A stretch of 64,000 nucleotides of DNA from NCBI GenBank assembly GCA_011799875.1, contig CM022298.1:289264395-289328394 (forward strand), read 5' to 3'. Position numbers and translations under genes: made by a program. A model generated the notes under the pieces. That model was not told the origin of the DNA, made no database searches, and was given only the letters and a program-made list of their open reading frames with translations. Position 1 is the stretch's first letter, and each line of letters begins with the position of its first letter. This document shows positions 42,706-54,095 of the stretch, in pieces. The stretch comes from Thinopyrum elongatum. Taxonomy: Eukaryota; Streptophyta; Magnoliopsida; Poales; Poaceae.

Positions 42706-43578
42706 ATGGCGGGATCTGGCATGGGGGGTAAATGGGAGGCCTCGACTGTCACCAACAAGGACATCTAGGGCTTGAAGCACGCTGGCTATCTCTCGGCCAC
42801 TATCGCTCACCGGGCCCCAGAAGCAGGCCAGGTCATTCCCACACCGCAGCCCAGTGAGAGGGTGGTGTTCGTCCCCCACTTCATCAGGGGGCTAGGCTTT
42901 CCACTCCACCCCTTCATTCGAGGGCTGATATACTTTTATGGGCTAGATTTTCACGATCTAGCCCCGAACTGTGTCCTCCACCTTTCATCTTTCATCATTA
43001 TTTGTGAGGCCTTCCTCCGGGTCCACCCGCACTTTGGTTTATGGCTGAAGGTATTCAAAGTGAATCCGAAGATTATAGACGGCCAACAAGAAGCCGGGGG
43101 AGCCATGGTTAGCAAGCTCACTGGCTTAGAGTGGCTGGTGGGCACGTTTATAGACACCGTAAAGGTCTCGCAGAGAGAGTGGTCTTGTATCACAGAACCA
43201 CGCGACACAACCTGGGCGGCGGCCCCGGTGTTCAGATCCGGACCACCCATGAGACTGACGTCATGGACCAAGAAGAGCCTCGACTGGGGGCCTTCCGGAG
43301 AAGTGGAAGCACTACAGAAATGCATCCTCAGCATGAAGCAGGCTGGTGTCAAGCTAACCGGTGTAATCCAGGTGATGCTCAATCGCTGCCTCCTCCCTTG
43401 CCAGCACCGAGATACCCCGACGTGGGAATACAAGTCCGAAGACCCCACCACCGTGTGCCACTTCTTTGACACCACTTATGACAAGCTGTGGAGGGCGTTA
43501 TTCAAGCCTCAAGAAGAGGACTGGCCAGCAGAGGACGAGGAGGACGTCGGCCTTGACGCCGAACACCCTCCAAAAAAG
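42706..43578 (+). pseudogene. Accessory gene of element A, exon 1: Transposase_28-like domain
   Basis: ATG at 42706 in MAGSGMGGKWEAS, one TAG at 42766, then a long frame to donor AAAAAAG/GTAACA at 43578. FVPHFIRGLGFPLHPFIRGL, then YFYGLDFHDLAPNCVLHLSS, CEAFLRVHPHFGLWLKVF and WTKKSLDWGPSGEVE are the features of Pfam 'putative gypsy type transposon' (Transposase_28), found in antisense genes of cereal LTR elements. The C-terminus is acidic (EEDWPAEDEEDVG). The biochemical role is unknown. A single TAG near the start is the only obvious damage in this exon. Confidence 0.75.
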
Positions 43579-43799
43579 GTAACAAGGCTCTCATCCGCTC
43601 CAAAGCCAAACATTCTTATTACAATAGATTGACTCTTTACTCCCTTGGCTTAAGAAGGCTAAGAGATGAATAGTCCGCCCCCGCTGCCCGAAGACCCTGG
43701 GTTAGCTCAACTGGAATAAATGCTGGTCACGGCGCCCTATAAGGGGCCAGAGAAAAAGGAGAAAAAAGGAAGAACCTCGCAGGGAATCCCGGGATGGCC

Positions 43800-44646
43800 T
43801 CCGCTAGCAAATCCCCTCAGACGTCAAGTCCAGGGGCACCCATGCCCCCTCCATGCCTGAGGGGGAACAAGACGAAGAAGGGGAAGAGGAGAGTGACTCC
43901 CCCCGCACTAGGAAAAGAGCGGCCTCCGCTGAGGCTGAAGAAGGGCATCCTCTGAAGAGGGGAAAGCTGGTCATTCCTGATGAGAGTTCGAACTCTGATA
44001 AGGAATCCGTAGCCTCCGAGAAAGTCCCGGAGAAGGCTCACAGAGTTAAGCCCTACGCTGAAAGGTGAGAATACGAATATTATCTGGGCATTGGTTCTAC
44101 CGACCCTTATACTAACTCGTATGTGTGCAATTATGATGTAGCCCACCGCGCGACCTTCCTACTGACGAAACATTAGAAGGCACCTCTCCACCAGCCGATC
44201 TGGCGGAGAGCGGGGGCAACTCACATTTTGCACCTCCTTCGGTCATCGAAGAGACCGAGGAGGTGTTGTCCCAAAGGGCCCCACCCATGGCGAACACGGG
44301 GGGAGATTTCAATTTTGACATGGCTGAAGCTGGCACTTCGGCTGCCAATGGACAGGAGAAGGGGCTCGGGCAAGCCGAGCCTTCCCAGAAGGTGACCCCA
44401 GAGCCTCCAAGGCCTTCCGAAGTGCCACAACCACCCTTCAATAAATGGAGGGCCGAAGCCCCGCCACCTGCGCCGAGCACCGAGGCTCGGACCACGACGG
44501 AGTGGCCGGACCTGATGGAGCAGGCCGTGAATGGCTCCTCCATAATAGCAGAGCATCACGCCCTGATGGGCGTGGTTTTAAAAAGCGTTCGGTCCGTTAA
44601 AAGCGGATTGAAACAAGCCTTTGACGGCCTCCCGACGGGCTTTGAG
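43800..44646 (+). pseudogene. Accessory gene of element A, exons 2-3 (acidic/Lys-rich and Pro-rich)
   Basis: Exon 2 (to about 44065) encodes EGEQDEEGEEESDSPRTRKR and HPLKRGKLVIPDESSNSD, with a basic RTRKR/LKRGK nuclear-signal-like run, ending at donor AAAG/GTGAGA. Exon 3 (44142-44646) has FAPPSVIEETEEVLSQRAP, a Pro-rich middle, and EQAVNGSSIIAEHHALMGV then SGLKQAFDGLPTGFE at donor GAG/GTAAGC. The same ending (LTGFE before a donor) occurs in element B at 61760. Confidence 0.65.
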
Positions 44647-44810
44647 GTAAGCGAAGTAATGTTCTTTCCTTCGTAAAAGTATATTTTATAGTGAGGATAT
44701 TGATAATCCTTATGTATAGCAGCCCCCGAGACTGACAGGTTTGATAAGAAACCTGACTAAGGATCCAGATCGCCCAAATTATAGGTTAATTGAGGTGCGT
44801 GTGAATGTAG

Positions 44811-45877
44811 GCTTCAGCGATAGTGGCGGCAGTCAATGCCGCCGAACTTACTGAGATGAATCAGAAGCTAAAGAATTCTGATGAAGAACTTGACCGCGTC
44901 AACAAACGGTTAGATGAAGAACAAGGATAGTATGTGGTTCATGAGGCTTCTTTGGTCGAACAATTTGTCTAGAATTGTCCCTAAGTGGGAGACTATCGTG
45001 CAGCTGCCGCCGCGGAGGTTGAAAGCCTCAGGGCCGAACTACTGCGTGCCAGGAAGGAGGCGCCCGATCAGAAGGTGGCGGCCGAACAAGTGGCTGCCAA
45101 TCTTGCGTTGATGAAGACCGAACGCGAGAAGAATGAGGCCAGGGTGGCCGATGTGCAACGAGAGCTCAAGGACGCCGTCATGATATGTGAGGACCTTGAG
45201 CAAAAGAACAAGGAGCACGCCAAGACGGTGGCGAACATGAAGACGGAGATCCATGAGGCGCGGTCGGAGACGCGGAGTGCTCGGGAGGAACTCTGGCAAC
45301 TAAAGCAAATTGCCAATGGTAGGCAGTATTTACTGAAGAGCATATTTGGCAGCCAAAGATTCAAATTCCTCACCTGGGTCTGGCATTCCACAGGCACCAT
45401 TGTGGATCTCCCGAAGGGCGTGGCTGATGCCACCAGATACTATGCTGCCCGGGAAGGTGACGCCGTGCTGAACCTATCCTGGGCGCAATTCCAGGCGCCC
45501 GAGCATCCCCCCTCCTTATAAATCAAATGAAGCAGTATATGGAGATGCACCGGATGGTGGAACCAGCCATGAGGGATCTCTGTCTTCGACTATGGCCCTC
45601 CGAGCCCATGCCCAGCAGCTACTTCGGTCTAGTGCCGAGGTTGTGTGACGCGTCTGCCCGGATTGATGCTGTCAAGCGTGCGGTGTGCATCGAAGGGGCT
45701 CGGATGGCATTTGCGAAGACGATGGTTCATTGGCCGAAAATCAAGCCTTTCGACATGGCCACTGGTCCTCCGGCAGCCGGGAAGGAGCATAGGCGCCTAG
45801 AGCATTATTTTGCCACCATAATGGACGGTGCTCGGGCCATGGAGGCGCAATGTTCCAAGGATGTACTCCTGGAGTGA
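44811..45877 (+). pseudogene. Accessory gene of element A, exons 4-5 (coiled coil and conserved C-terminal domain)
   Basis: Exon 4 (44811-44925) encodes AIVAAVNAAELTEMNQ and ends ACAAG followed by GATAG, where element B has GTATG, so the donor GT seems lost. Exon 5 carries a coiled coil (VESLRAELLRARKEAPDQK ... VADVQRELKDAVMICEDLEQ) and QYLLKSIFGSQRFKFLTWVW. A one-base change in a C run near 45507 shifts the frame; the conserved end then reads VEPAMRDLCLRLWPSEPMPS, YFGLVPRLCD, CIEGARMAFAKTMVHW and ends CSKDVLLE at 45877. Homologous to 61915-62998. Confidence 0.7.
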
Positions 45878-46380
45878 TGACATTGTTGATGTGTGAACTT
45901 TGCTATGAAACCTTTATGCTTTATGAGCGAGTGGTATGTTGTATGATTTATCACACTTATGTGTGCTTGATGTTTTAATTTTGACTCCCCTGCGTTCGTT
46001 TTTATACTGAAAGTTACCAGTCGTCGGCTTCAGCCCCCACGTAGATTCTATGAAGGTTGTTCCATCCTCTGCGTTGTGACCCTTAGCCGACGTCTCGGTG
46101 CCTAGGGGCGGTAGTGCAGGAGGGGAACAAGGCAATCGGACTATGCGGCTTTATTACCTTCACTTAGCCATAGGAGCTTGACTGTGGGGGCTGGTGACCA
46201 GCCCCCGGTGTGGTGAGGTGTTGGGCAAACCTTAGGGGCGAACACTGCTCACTTGATTTGTTCAAAGACGAATCCTTCAAAGTACACGGTTAAATCGCTA
46301 ACGATTTTAGGTTTGAAGACCAGTCATCGGATGGCCGACAAGTTTTCGCCTATTATGACAGTCAATTTTCGGCTTTCTCC
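45878..46380. other. Non-coding body of element A, left of the CACTA
   Basis: No gene. It shares with 62999-63480 the succession CAGTC(G/A)TCGGCTTCAG, GCGGCTTTATTAC, CACTTAGCCAT, AAATCGCTAACGATT and AGTCA(A/G)TTTTCGGCTTTCTC. This match shows where the CACTA element broke the body and what the intact sequence looked like. Confidence 0.75.
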
Positions 46381-46544
46381 CACTACTGCAGGATGCTGCT
46401 AATGCGACACTACGATCAGAGACCCTTTGACAAAACTGTGTGCATTGCATTAATCGCTAAGGATGATGTAAAAAAACATCAAAAAACATGCAAAACGTTT
46501 GCGATGAAGGATACATCAAACACGGTTCAGATTTTAATTGCGTG

Positions 46545-47005
46545 TGCGATGCGGGGCATACGGTTCAGTTGAATTAACTATTTGCGATGAGGAAGAACAA
46601 AATAAATGGGCAGCCAGATGAAGGCGTGTGCGATATACGGCATACAGTTCACTCGGATAAACTGTTTGTGCTGAGGCGGAACAACAGAAACGGGCAGCCA
46701 GATGAAGGTGTGTGTGATATATAGCATACAGTTCACTTAGATGAACTGTTTGTGATTAGGCAACACAAAAGAAACGGTCAGCCAGATCAAGGTGTGTGCG
46801 ATATACGGCATACGGTTCACTCAGATGAACTGTTTTCGATTAGGCAATGCAACAGAAACGGTTCAGCCAGTTCAAGGTGTGTGCAATGGAGGGCATACAG
46901 TTCATTCCGATAAACTATTTGCGTTGAGCCAAGAGAACATAAACGTTTCACATAAACAAGATGTGTGTAATACACGGCAAACATCCAATTACATAGATGG
47001 CTAGT
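46545..47005. repeat. Left subterminal array of the CACTA, 84-bp units
   Basis: About six units at an 84 to 85-base period (anchor GTGTGCGATATACGGCATAC near 46632, 46716, 46800, 46885 and 46969), each also carrying TTCACTCGGATAAACTGTTTG and GAAACGG(G/T)CAGCCAGAT. Such repeats are the binding sites of the second CACTA protein (TNPA in En/Spm) in known systems. Confidence 0.85.
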
Positions 47006-47279
47006 ACACACATGACATTTCCACACACCAAAGTAAACTATTACATGCATAATTAACTAGGATAAACGATCATCTCATCATCATCTACTTCTTGTGCTAG
47101 CTCGATGTTCCTTCTATGCTAAGTTTCCATTAATTGATGGCATTTTATGAACACGCAACCATTTCCCGCCATTTCCTCACCGGTTTCCCGCCACCCAGCG
47201 ATATTGCGCATAAACCTAGGCGGCGCGCGATGCACGGAGCCAACATGCGCAGTCTGTAGCACATCCACCTTTTCCAAGC

Positions 47280-48041
47280 ATGCCAACCCACCAAAGCGCC
47301 TCCTCTGCCATCAACCTTGTCGACGAGGAAAACGAGAAGGCGCCACGGCCTGTCGAGGCCGAGGCGCTCCCCAGCAACGCGATGGACGACGTCGTGATGC
47401 GCATCATAGCTAGGGTTGAGCAGACCCTTGGCGCACGGTGCTTCAGCGCCGCGGATCAAGATAGGCATGTCAGTGCCGAGAGGCTGTAGCTCGCCGCACA
47501 ACATGGTCGATGGCGCGCCACAGAGTAAGCTAGGCGCATCCGCACCATTAGGCTGCGGCTCGCCGCACGGCGAGACCGTTGGAGCGCCACAGAGCGAGAG
47601 GCGCGGCGCGCCGCACAGCAAGAGCGGATCCATCGGCGCTTGCCTGCTATCGACAGGGCGTCGCAGCTAGGTACACGTCTCGTCAGTACCCTCATTCCTC
47701 GCCAGGAGTGGGCAGAGGCCCTCTGCGCCGTACTTACACCAGAGGCCGGCCGCGCCGTACTTGCACCAGACACCCACCATGCCGTTCACATGGGTCGCGC
47801 CATTCGCCTTGTCCATGGCCTACTCAATGCCAACGCACTGGTCGCTAGGCTCGACCGCCTCCTTGGCCCAGGTGTCTACCTGGGCGCAGTAGAGGAACAT
47901 GGCTATCGCATCCTCGAGCTAGTGATCTCTGATGAAATAGCCAACTTGGAGCTCGAGATCGCGCTCCAGATGTATCGCGAGCGTGTCGACCGCTTGGACG
48001 AACGCCTGCACGAGTTCAGGCAGAGCCAAGAGCTACCGTAG
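47280..48041 (+). pseudogene. Passenger gene 1 of the CACTA, two premature stops
   Basis: One frame runs from ATG 47280 (MPTHQSASSAINLVDEENEK) through AMDDVVMRIIARVEQTLGAR to TAG at 47487, a TAA about 13 codons later, then an Arg/Ala-rich stretch, RASQLGTRLVSTLIPRQEW, and MGRAIRLVHGLLNANALVAR, ending in an acidic helix (EIANLELEIALQMYRERVDR) at 48041. Composition and frame persist across both stops, so it is one damaged gene of about 250 codons. An internal ATG at 47640 could still give a 133-residue product. No domain recognised. Confidence 0.45.
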
Positions 48042-48395
48042 GCAAGGGCTGCTGGTCATGGTCTCATGGACGCATTTTATTTTGTTGAGTCATTTCGACG
48101 TGGATCGTTATGTTTTCACAGCAATCATAATATTACTCGGTTTCAATGTGTGTACTCTGTTTTCCGTTCTTATATGTTCTGTTTCAATGTGTGTGTATAT
48201 GCTTTCCATTCTATATATGTGGATGATAATAGCTAGATACAAATTAGTATACAAAAACAGATAGAAAATGTAATTCATAATATATATTAATTGTTCATTA
48301 GTTCATCACAGATTATATATAATATCATCACATATATGTGATGATACTTAACTACTAGGTACAATGCATAAAATTGAAAACGAACATTAATAAAA

Positions 48396-48998
48396 CTAAT
48401 AATCCCTCCTGGGGGCAGTATTCCAGTAGCCCCTCGCCAGTAGCTCCCTGGTGCACAGCGTCTTCCCAGCGATGAGGTAGTACTCCGCCTCGCAGCGCTT
48501 GATGTACCGATCTGCCTCTTGCTGGCGGACGAGCGTGAATGATCTAGCCATTTCATTGGGCGCCCACCGGAGCTCCTCGTCGGTGGCACGCTGGAGCTTA
48601 TCGGCCCACCTCCATGCAGTGATGAGGCACCTAGCGCCTTTGACCTTCCTCGCGAAGTACTCGTCTTTGTAGACCTCCTCCGCATGACGACGCGCCCGCC
48701 CCCAAAGCTCCACCACCTCCTTTTTCCAGGCGGCATCACGGGCTTCACAGGTTGCCTGGTACCTGGCTTCCTCCTCCACCATATCCTTCTTGAACGCCAC
48801 TTGCCTGGCTTTCTCAGCCGGCGGCAGCGACTTCCATAGACAATGATTGTACCGGCCCCAAAACCACTCCAAAGTTGGGGGGTCCGGCGCAACCTCATCC
48901 AGCGGCGCGTAGGGGTCCTCCTCGTCGGTGCTCTCCAACTGAGCGTCCTCAGGGGAAGGCGCCTCCTCGTCGGTGCGTGGGCAGATCGACGGCGCCAT
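48396..48998 (-). CDS. Passenger gene 2 of the CACTA: uncharacterised 200-aa protein
   Basis: ATG at 48998 opens MAPSICPRTDEEAPSPEDAQ, an acidic N-terminus, followed by WFWGRYNHCLWKSLPPAEK, then a Lys/Glu/Ala/Arg helix (KARQVAFKKDMVEEEARYQ), DEYFARKVKGARCLITAWRW and CEAEYYLIAGKTLC, ending YWNTAPRRDY at 48396. The frame is fully open. A GA-rich tract (49013-49032) lies in the presumed 5' leader and an AT-rich AATAAATACC, TATA-like, near 49090. The protein is Trp/Tyr/Arg-rich and helical; no family recognised. The opposite frame over the same bases is long but low-complexity and is treated as a shadow. Confidence 0.55.
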   Translation of the reverse strand: MAPSICPRTDEEAPSPEDAQLESTDEEDPYAPLDEVAPDPPTLEWFWGRYNHCLWKSLPPAEKARQVAFKKDMVEEEARYQATCEARDAAWKKEVVELWGRARRHAEEVYKDEYFARKVKGARCLITAWRWADKLQRATDEELRWAPNEMARSFTLVRQQEADRYIKRCEAEYYLIAGKTLCTRELLARGYWNTAPRRDY

Positions 48999-49329
48999 GG
49001 CCGAGATTTGAGATAGAGAGAGAGAGAGAGAGGGCGAGCGAGGGAAGGTTGTAGATGAGAATGCAGACGGGACGACGTGAGCAAGGTGGTATTTATTGGC
49101 GGCCAGAATCTAGATCGACGGGAATAGTACACACACCGGTCGCCGGAATTTACGAGTACTGTAGTTTGAATTACACACGATTCCCACAGCAAAATCCGTG
49201 TGTGAACTTAATAGCTGACGGTTTCCAATACATAACCGTGTCTGATTAATAACTCGCGCCACTCACCTTCCAAACCTCGAGGCACGAAATAGAGTGCCAA
49301 TCGTGTGGGTGCCGGTTGTCTTGCTAGAT

Positions 49330-51675
49330 CTTTACATTTTTTTTGAACATCAGATATTTACATCGTCTGATGATTTTTTAATTTTTTGGAATTTAAATGC
49401 CATGGCACTCCATGCATGTGTCCAAGCCATGACACCAATATGTTTGAAAATTTGTTCCAATTTACTTCACATATAATTAACTCGCACACAAGTACACAAA
49501 TATTTTTTTTAAACCGTTATGGTTAGCCGCTGCATGTAGATGTAGTTCAAATTTGGGTTAAGGTCATTAAATGGCTACAAAATCACTTAAATGTCTTAAA
49601 AAGGTCAAATGACCCCTGAAATTTTCCAAATTTTGACATGACAGTTGTGTTAGTGCACGTTAACTATAGAAATTTTTTGAAGCCCATAAGAGGAAGCTAT
49701 CGCCCGTTCATCATCAAACATGCATTGTTCCCTCTCGAAACCACGAGCCTTCTAGTGAGTTGCTCCGGTTTGTGAGGGGTGTGTGTCCAAACTTTTGTCA
49801 AACAGGCCAATTTTTTTACCACATCATCTTGGTGGCATGACATTACGTCAAGCAAGGTTTCATGTGTTTCTGATAATTTTTTTTATTTTTTGGAATTTGA
49901 ATGGCATGGCGCTCCATGCATGTGTGTCCAGGCCGTGACACCAATATGTTTGAAAATTCCTTCCAATTTACTACACATGGATTTAACTCGCACACAAGTA
50001 CACAAAAATATGATTTTTCAAACCGTTATGGTTACCCGTTGCATGTAGATGTAGTTCAAATTGGAATTATGGTTATTAAATGGCTAGAAAATCACTTAAA
50101 TGTCTTTAAAAGGTCAAATGACCCCTAGAATTTTCCAAATTTTCACATGACAGTTGTATTAGTGCACGTTAAATGTAGAAAAAAACTGAAGGCCATAAGA
50201 GGAAGCTATCTCATGTTCGTCATCAAACATGCATAGTTCCCTCTCGGAACCACAAGCCTTCTAGTGAGTTGCTCCAGTTTGTGAGGGGTGTGTGTCCAAA
50301 CTTTCGTCAAACAGGCCAGTTTTTTTACCACATCATCTTGGTGGCATGACATTACATCAAGCAAGGTTTCATGTTTTTCTGATCATTTTTTAATTTTTAG
50401 GAATTTAAATGCCATGGCACTCCATGCATGTGTCCATGTCGTGACACCAATATGTTTGAAAATTCCTTCTAATTTACTGCACATGGAATTAACTCGCACA
50501 CAAGTACACAAATATGATTTTTCAAACCGTTATGGTTAGCTGTTGCATGTAGATGTAGTTCAAATTTGAATTACGGTCATTAAATGGCTAGAAAATCACT
50601 TAAATGTCTTTAAAAGGTCAAATGACCCCTAGAATTTTCCAAATTTTCACATGACAGTTGTATTAGTGCACGTTAAATGTAGAAAAAATTTGAAGGCCGT
50701 AAGAGGAAGCTATCTCCCGTTCGTCATCAAACATGCATTGTTCCCTCTCAGAACCACGAGCCTTCTACTGAGTTGCTCCGGTTTGTGAGGGTGTGTGTCC
50801 AAACTTTCGTCAAACATGCCAATTTTTTACCACATCATCTTGGTGGCATGACATTACATCAAGCAAGGTTTCATGTGTTTCTAATCTTTTTTTAATTTTT
50901 TGGAATTTAAATGCCATGGCACTCCATGCATGTGTCCAGGGCGTGAGACCAATATGTTTGAAAATTCCTTCCAATTTACTGCACATGGAATTAACTCGCA
51001 CACAAGTACACAAATATGATTTTTCAAACCGTTATGGTTAGCTGTTGCATGTAGATGTAGTTCAAATTTGGATTACGGTCATTAAATGGCTAGAAAATCA
51101 CTTAAATGTCTTAAAAAGGTCAAATGACCCCTGAAATTTTCCAAATTATGACACGACGGTTGTATTAGTGCATGTTAACTGTAGAAATTTTTTGATGCCC
51201 GTAAGAGGAAGCTATCGCCCGTTCATCATCAAACATGCATTGTTCCCTCTCGGAACCATGAGCGTTCTAGTGAGTTGCTTTGGTTTGTGAGGGGTGTGTG
51301 TCCAAACTTTTGTCAAACATGCCAATTTTTTTACCACATCATCTTGGTGGCATGACATTACATCAAGCAAGGTTTCATGTGTTTCTGATCTTTTTTTTTT
51401 GGAATTTAAATGCCATGGCGCTCCATGCTTAATTGTGTCATAGCCGTGAGACCAATATGTTTGAAAATTCCTTCCAATTTACTGCACATGGAATTAACTC
51501 GCACACAAGTACACAAATATGACTTTTCAAACAGTTATGGTTAGCTGTTGCATGTAGATGTAGTTCAAATTTGGATTACGGTCATTAAATGGCTAGAAAA
51601 TCACTTAAATGTCTTAAAAGGTCAAATGACCCCTGAAATTTTCCAAAATTTGACATGACAGTTCTATTAGTACTA
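49330..51675. repeat. ~504-bp tandem repeat, about 4.6 copies
   Basis: Anchors TGCTCCGGTTTGTGAGGGG at 49761, 50270, 50774 and 51276 give periods of 509, 504 and 502. Each unit carries CACATCATCTTGGTGGCATG, GGAATTTAAATGCCATGGC, AACTCGCACACAAGTACAC, AACCGTTATGGTTA and AAGGTCAAATGACCCCT. The first unit is partial and the last is cut off at about 51675. It is non-coding. Satellite-like arrays inside a CACTA element are notable. Confidence 0.92.
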
Positions 51676-51785
51676 CAAATTTTCTTGTACATTTAAAATA
51701 CCATCCGTTGCCACTTTACTCCAAATTCATCTTTCACAGCTAATAAAAAATATCAACAACATCACACACAGTTTTTTGTAGGAAC

Positions 51786-51796
51786 CGTTTGCGATG
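51786..51796 (+). promoter_or_regulatory. Internal copy of the terminal motif CGTTTGCGATG
   Basis: The 11-mer CGTTTGCGATG, also at 46496-46506 near the left end and at 52864-52874, lies about 130 bases upstream of passenger gene 3. It looks like the subterminal motif of the same element. Confidence 0.5.
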
Positions 51797-51916
51797 AAAA
51801 TTCGTGGGTCTATTTAAGTCTTCCTCCTTAAGCTTCGCTGGCTCGTCTGCTCCAGTGCCGGCAACCCCTGAATCCATGAATCCCGATCCCCATTCCCGCA
51901 ACCCCTTCTTGCAAAG

Positions 51917-52586
51917 ATGACGCCATGGAAACGCTTCGTGAAGACCCGTACGGTGGCCGCGTCCTCCCCGAGCGCCGCCGCCTGCGCCGAGAGTGCGGCC
52001 GCCTACGCCGAGAGTGCTGCCGCATCCGCATTGAGCATGGCCGCATCCACCGAGAGGGCGTCTGCGGTAGCCGACAGGGCATCTGTAGCTGCCGAGACGG
52101 CTGCAAACACCAAGAGCGCTCGAGCAGCCATCCAGGCCACCGATGTCGCCATGGCCCGGGTCGAGGCCATCCACGCCAAGATCGAGGATGCACACGCCAA
52201 GATATTCCAGGCCACCTCGGAATCCAGCATGCAACCCATGTCCGAAAAGGCGGCGTTGGCCATGGAGCACCTGCTTCCTCATGAGATCGCCCAGCGGGAC
52301 CTGGAGATGTAGGAGGCGGCAGAGATCGAGGAGCGCGGGGACGAGGAGTTGCGCGTGGCCGGTCGAGGTAGAGAAGAGTCTATCCGTCGAGGAATCGGCA
52401 GTGGAGTACAAACGCCAGCTCTGGCGCAGCCACTACTATGAGTACTACAACCTTGAGGGTGGCGCCGAGGACGAGGACGAGGATGAGGACGCGGTCGACT
52501 TCAGCAGGGGGGACGCGGAGTCCACCAACGGCGGCATGTCGCCAGGACAAGTCATCGACGTCTCATCTGACACCGGTGATGCATAG
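51917..52586 (+). pseudogene. Passenger gene 3 of the CACTA: Ala-rich helical protein, stop and frameshift
   Basis: ATG 51917 gives MTPWKRFVKTRTVAASS, then a long Ala/Ser/Glu repeat (AAACAESAAAYAESAAASAL) and a helix ending PHEIAQRDLEM at TAG 52310. After the stop the frame EAAEIEERGDEEL continues briefly; then a different frame, VEKSLSVEESAVEYKRQLW, SHYYEYYNLEGG and an Asp/Glu run, ends VIDVSSDTGDA at 52586. The acidic C-terminus in the shifted frame is gene-like, so one stop and one frameshift (or an unrecognised intron) have broken it. A TATTTAAG box-like sequence lies at about 51809. Unknown family. Confidence 0.45.
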
Positions 52587-52863
52587 GCCGGCGCGGCGGT
52601 GGCTTTGTTAAAATTATGCGTACTTAAGCTTTGTTTTTAATGCTGGTCTTTTGTTAGAGCAATGTTTAGGTCAACTGGCTCTTTTTAATTACTAAAATTG
52701 CTCGATTCAGTAAGTGTGGTCTCTGTGCTGTATGATCTTTTCTGTGCCCAAATCAGCAAGCGATGTTAAATTATGCAATGACGTGGATGAGGACAGTACC
52801 CAGGGAAATTTCCACCAAAATTTAAATTATCAAACTCATCCCATGCGCGTAAAGTTGAAGAAT

Positions 52864-52874
52864 CGTTTGCGATG
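52864..52874 (+). promoter_or_regulatory. Internal copy of the terminal motif CGTTTGCGATG
   Basis: Identical 11-mer about 240 bases upstream of the GRF-type gene, followed by CACACAATCGTTCAAAGTG. Same comment as for 51786: a transposon subterminal motif placed beside a passenger gene. Confidence 0.5.
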
Positions 52875-53399
52875 CACACAATCGTTCAAAGTGAATGGTG
52901 TCCAATGGCACCGCGCGCAAAGTTTCCCTCCACATTTCAAATTTTTTGGCCTATCGCCGAAATATCTACCCCCCTTCCCCACCCCCTTTTCTCCCCGACC
53001 ACAAGTCACATTTCCCCTGTTTCCTCCTTCCTTCCTAAGCTATAGTCGCTTCCTCGCTTGCTTCCTCACTCTCGCCGTCTCGCATCCTACCACCGGGGTC
53101 GCCATGGTCTTCTTCAATGACCTCTCCAGCGGTTCCTCCTCCTCCGACGACTCCTTCACCACCCGGGGTATGCCTCTCTTCTCTCTCTCGGGCTATGACT
53201 TGGAATGAAGGATTGTAACCCGGCGGTTGATTTGAGTCATTTCTTCCTCTTGTAGCTCCCTAGGACCATCAGTTGCAACGAATGGAGCGGGGTGGCTGAA
53301 GATCTGTCTGCTCGTTGTCACCATCAATCTCCATGCGTGAAGCTAGTTGCGTTTGAATCTGTGGATAGTGGGTGGAAGTTTCTGGCATGTGCAGAGAAG

Positions 53400-54090
53400 G
53401 TTAGCCCCACTTTCGTTGTTAAAATCATTTGGTAGATGTGATTCAGACACTATCACTGTGCTATGTTATTCTGGATGTTAAGACAGTGTCACAGTTTGTA
53501 CATAGTATCTAAAAATGTTGCCATGTCATTAGCAGTGCCATTAGAAAATTATTTGGCACCGCTTCAGCAGTTTGTGCAGCCAACTTTGGTCCACACATCC
53601 GAGCAGCCAAGCAGTAAATTACTAAATCTTGATGGCACGAAGGAACTGGGCATCGGAGCAACTAGGTGCTCCGGAGTCCGGGTCCCTGATTTTTTTCTGC
53701 TGCATCGGCTCGCCAGTGCAGGGCACCGGTGCGAAATGTAGCAACAGTTGTCTTTACACCGGTTTTCATATACATAGTGGACGGCCTTTGTGCTATTAGT
53801 TTTATGTTACTAAATTTGTGCATGTACACACCTGTTAGTATCAATTTTCTATCATCCAAACACTGTCGTTATGCTGTTGCAGTTATATTTAGCTTCCTCA
53901 TAAAATGTTCAATTTGTTATTTATAGTACATGAGTAAGAACTTGTAGCATTGTTGTAGTTAATTATAGCTTCTGATGTTTCAGAATTTGGTTGTTGTCTC
54001 AGTAGCAATTAATTCATTTGCACATTGAACTTTTTGAGAAGATATGTCATAATTAACCTGTTTCTTTAGTTTTTCAAAATAAGTATTGGT
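53400..54090. other. Residual intron 2 of the GRF-type gene, left part
   Basis: No gene. It contains AGCAGCCAAGCAGTAAATTACT and AT-rich sequence. Short open frames here are not supported by composition. Confidence 0.5.
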
Positions 54091-54095
54091 GATTT

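Noticed and set aside
42358..42768. Upstream extension of the element A accessory gene to 42358
   Set aside because: The frame is open, but the translation before the ATG at 42706 is not gene-like and the sequence there parallels the non-coding leader after LTR 2.
46545..47005. Regular 84-bp repeats as a CRISPR-like array
   Set aside because: Plant nuclear context, no conserved short repeat with unique spacers; the whole unit is repeated, as in CACTA subterminal arrays.
48287..49192. 301-codon frame overlapping passenger gene 2
   Set aside because: Arg/Ser/Thr/Pro-rich shadow of the 48396-48998 gene; it includes the untranslated GA-repeat leader and AT-rich 3' sequence.
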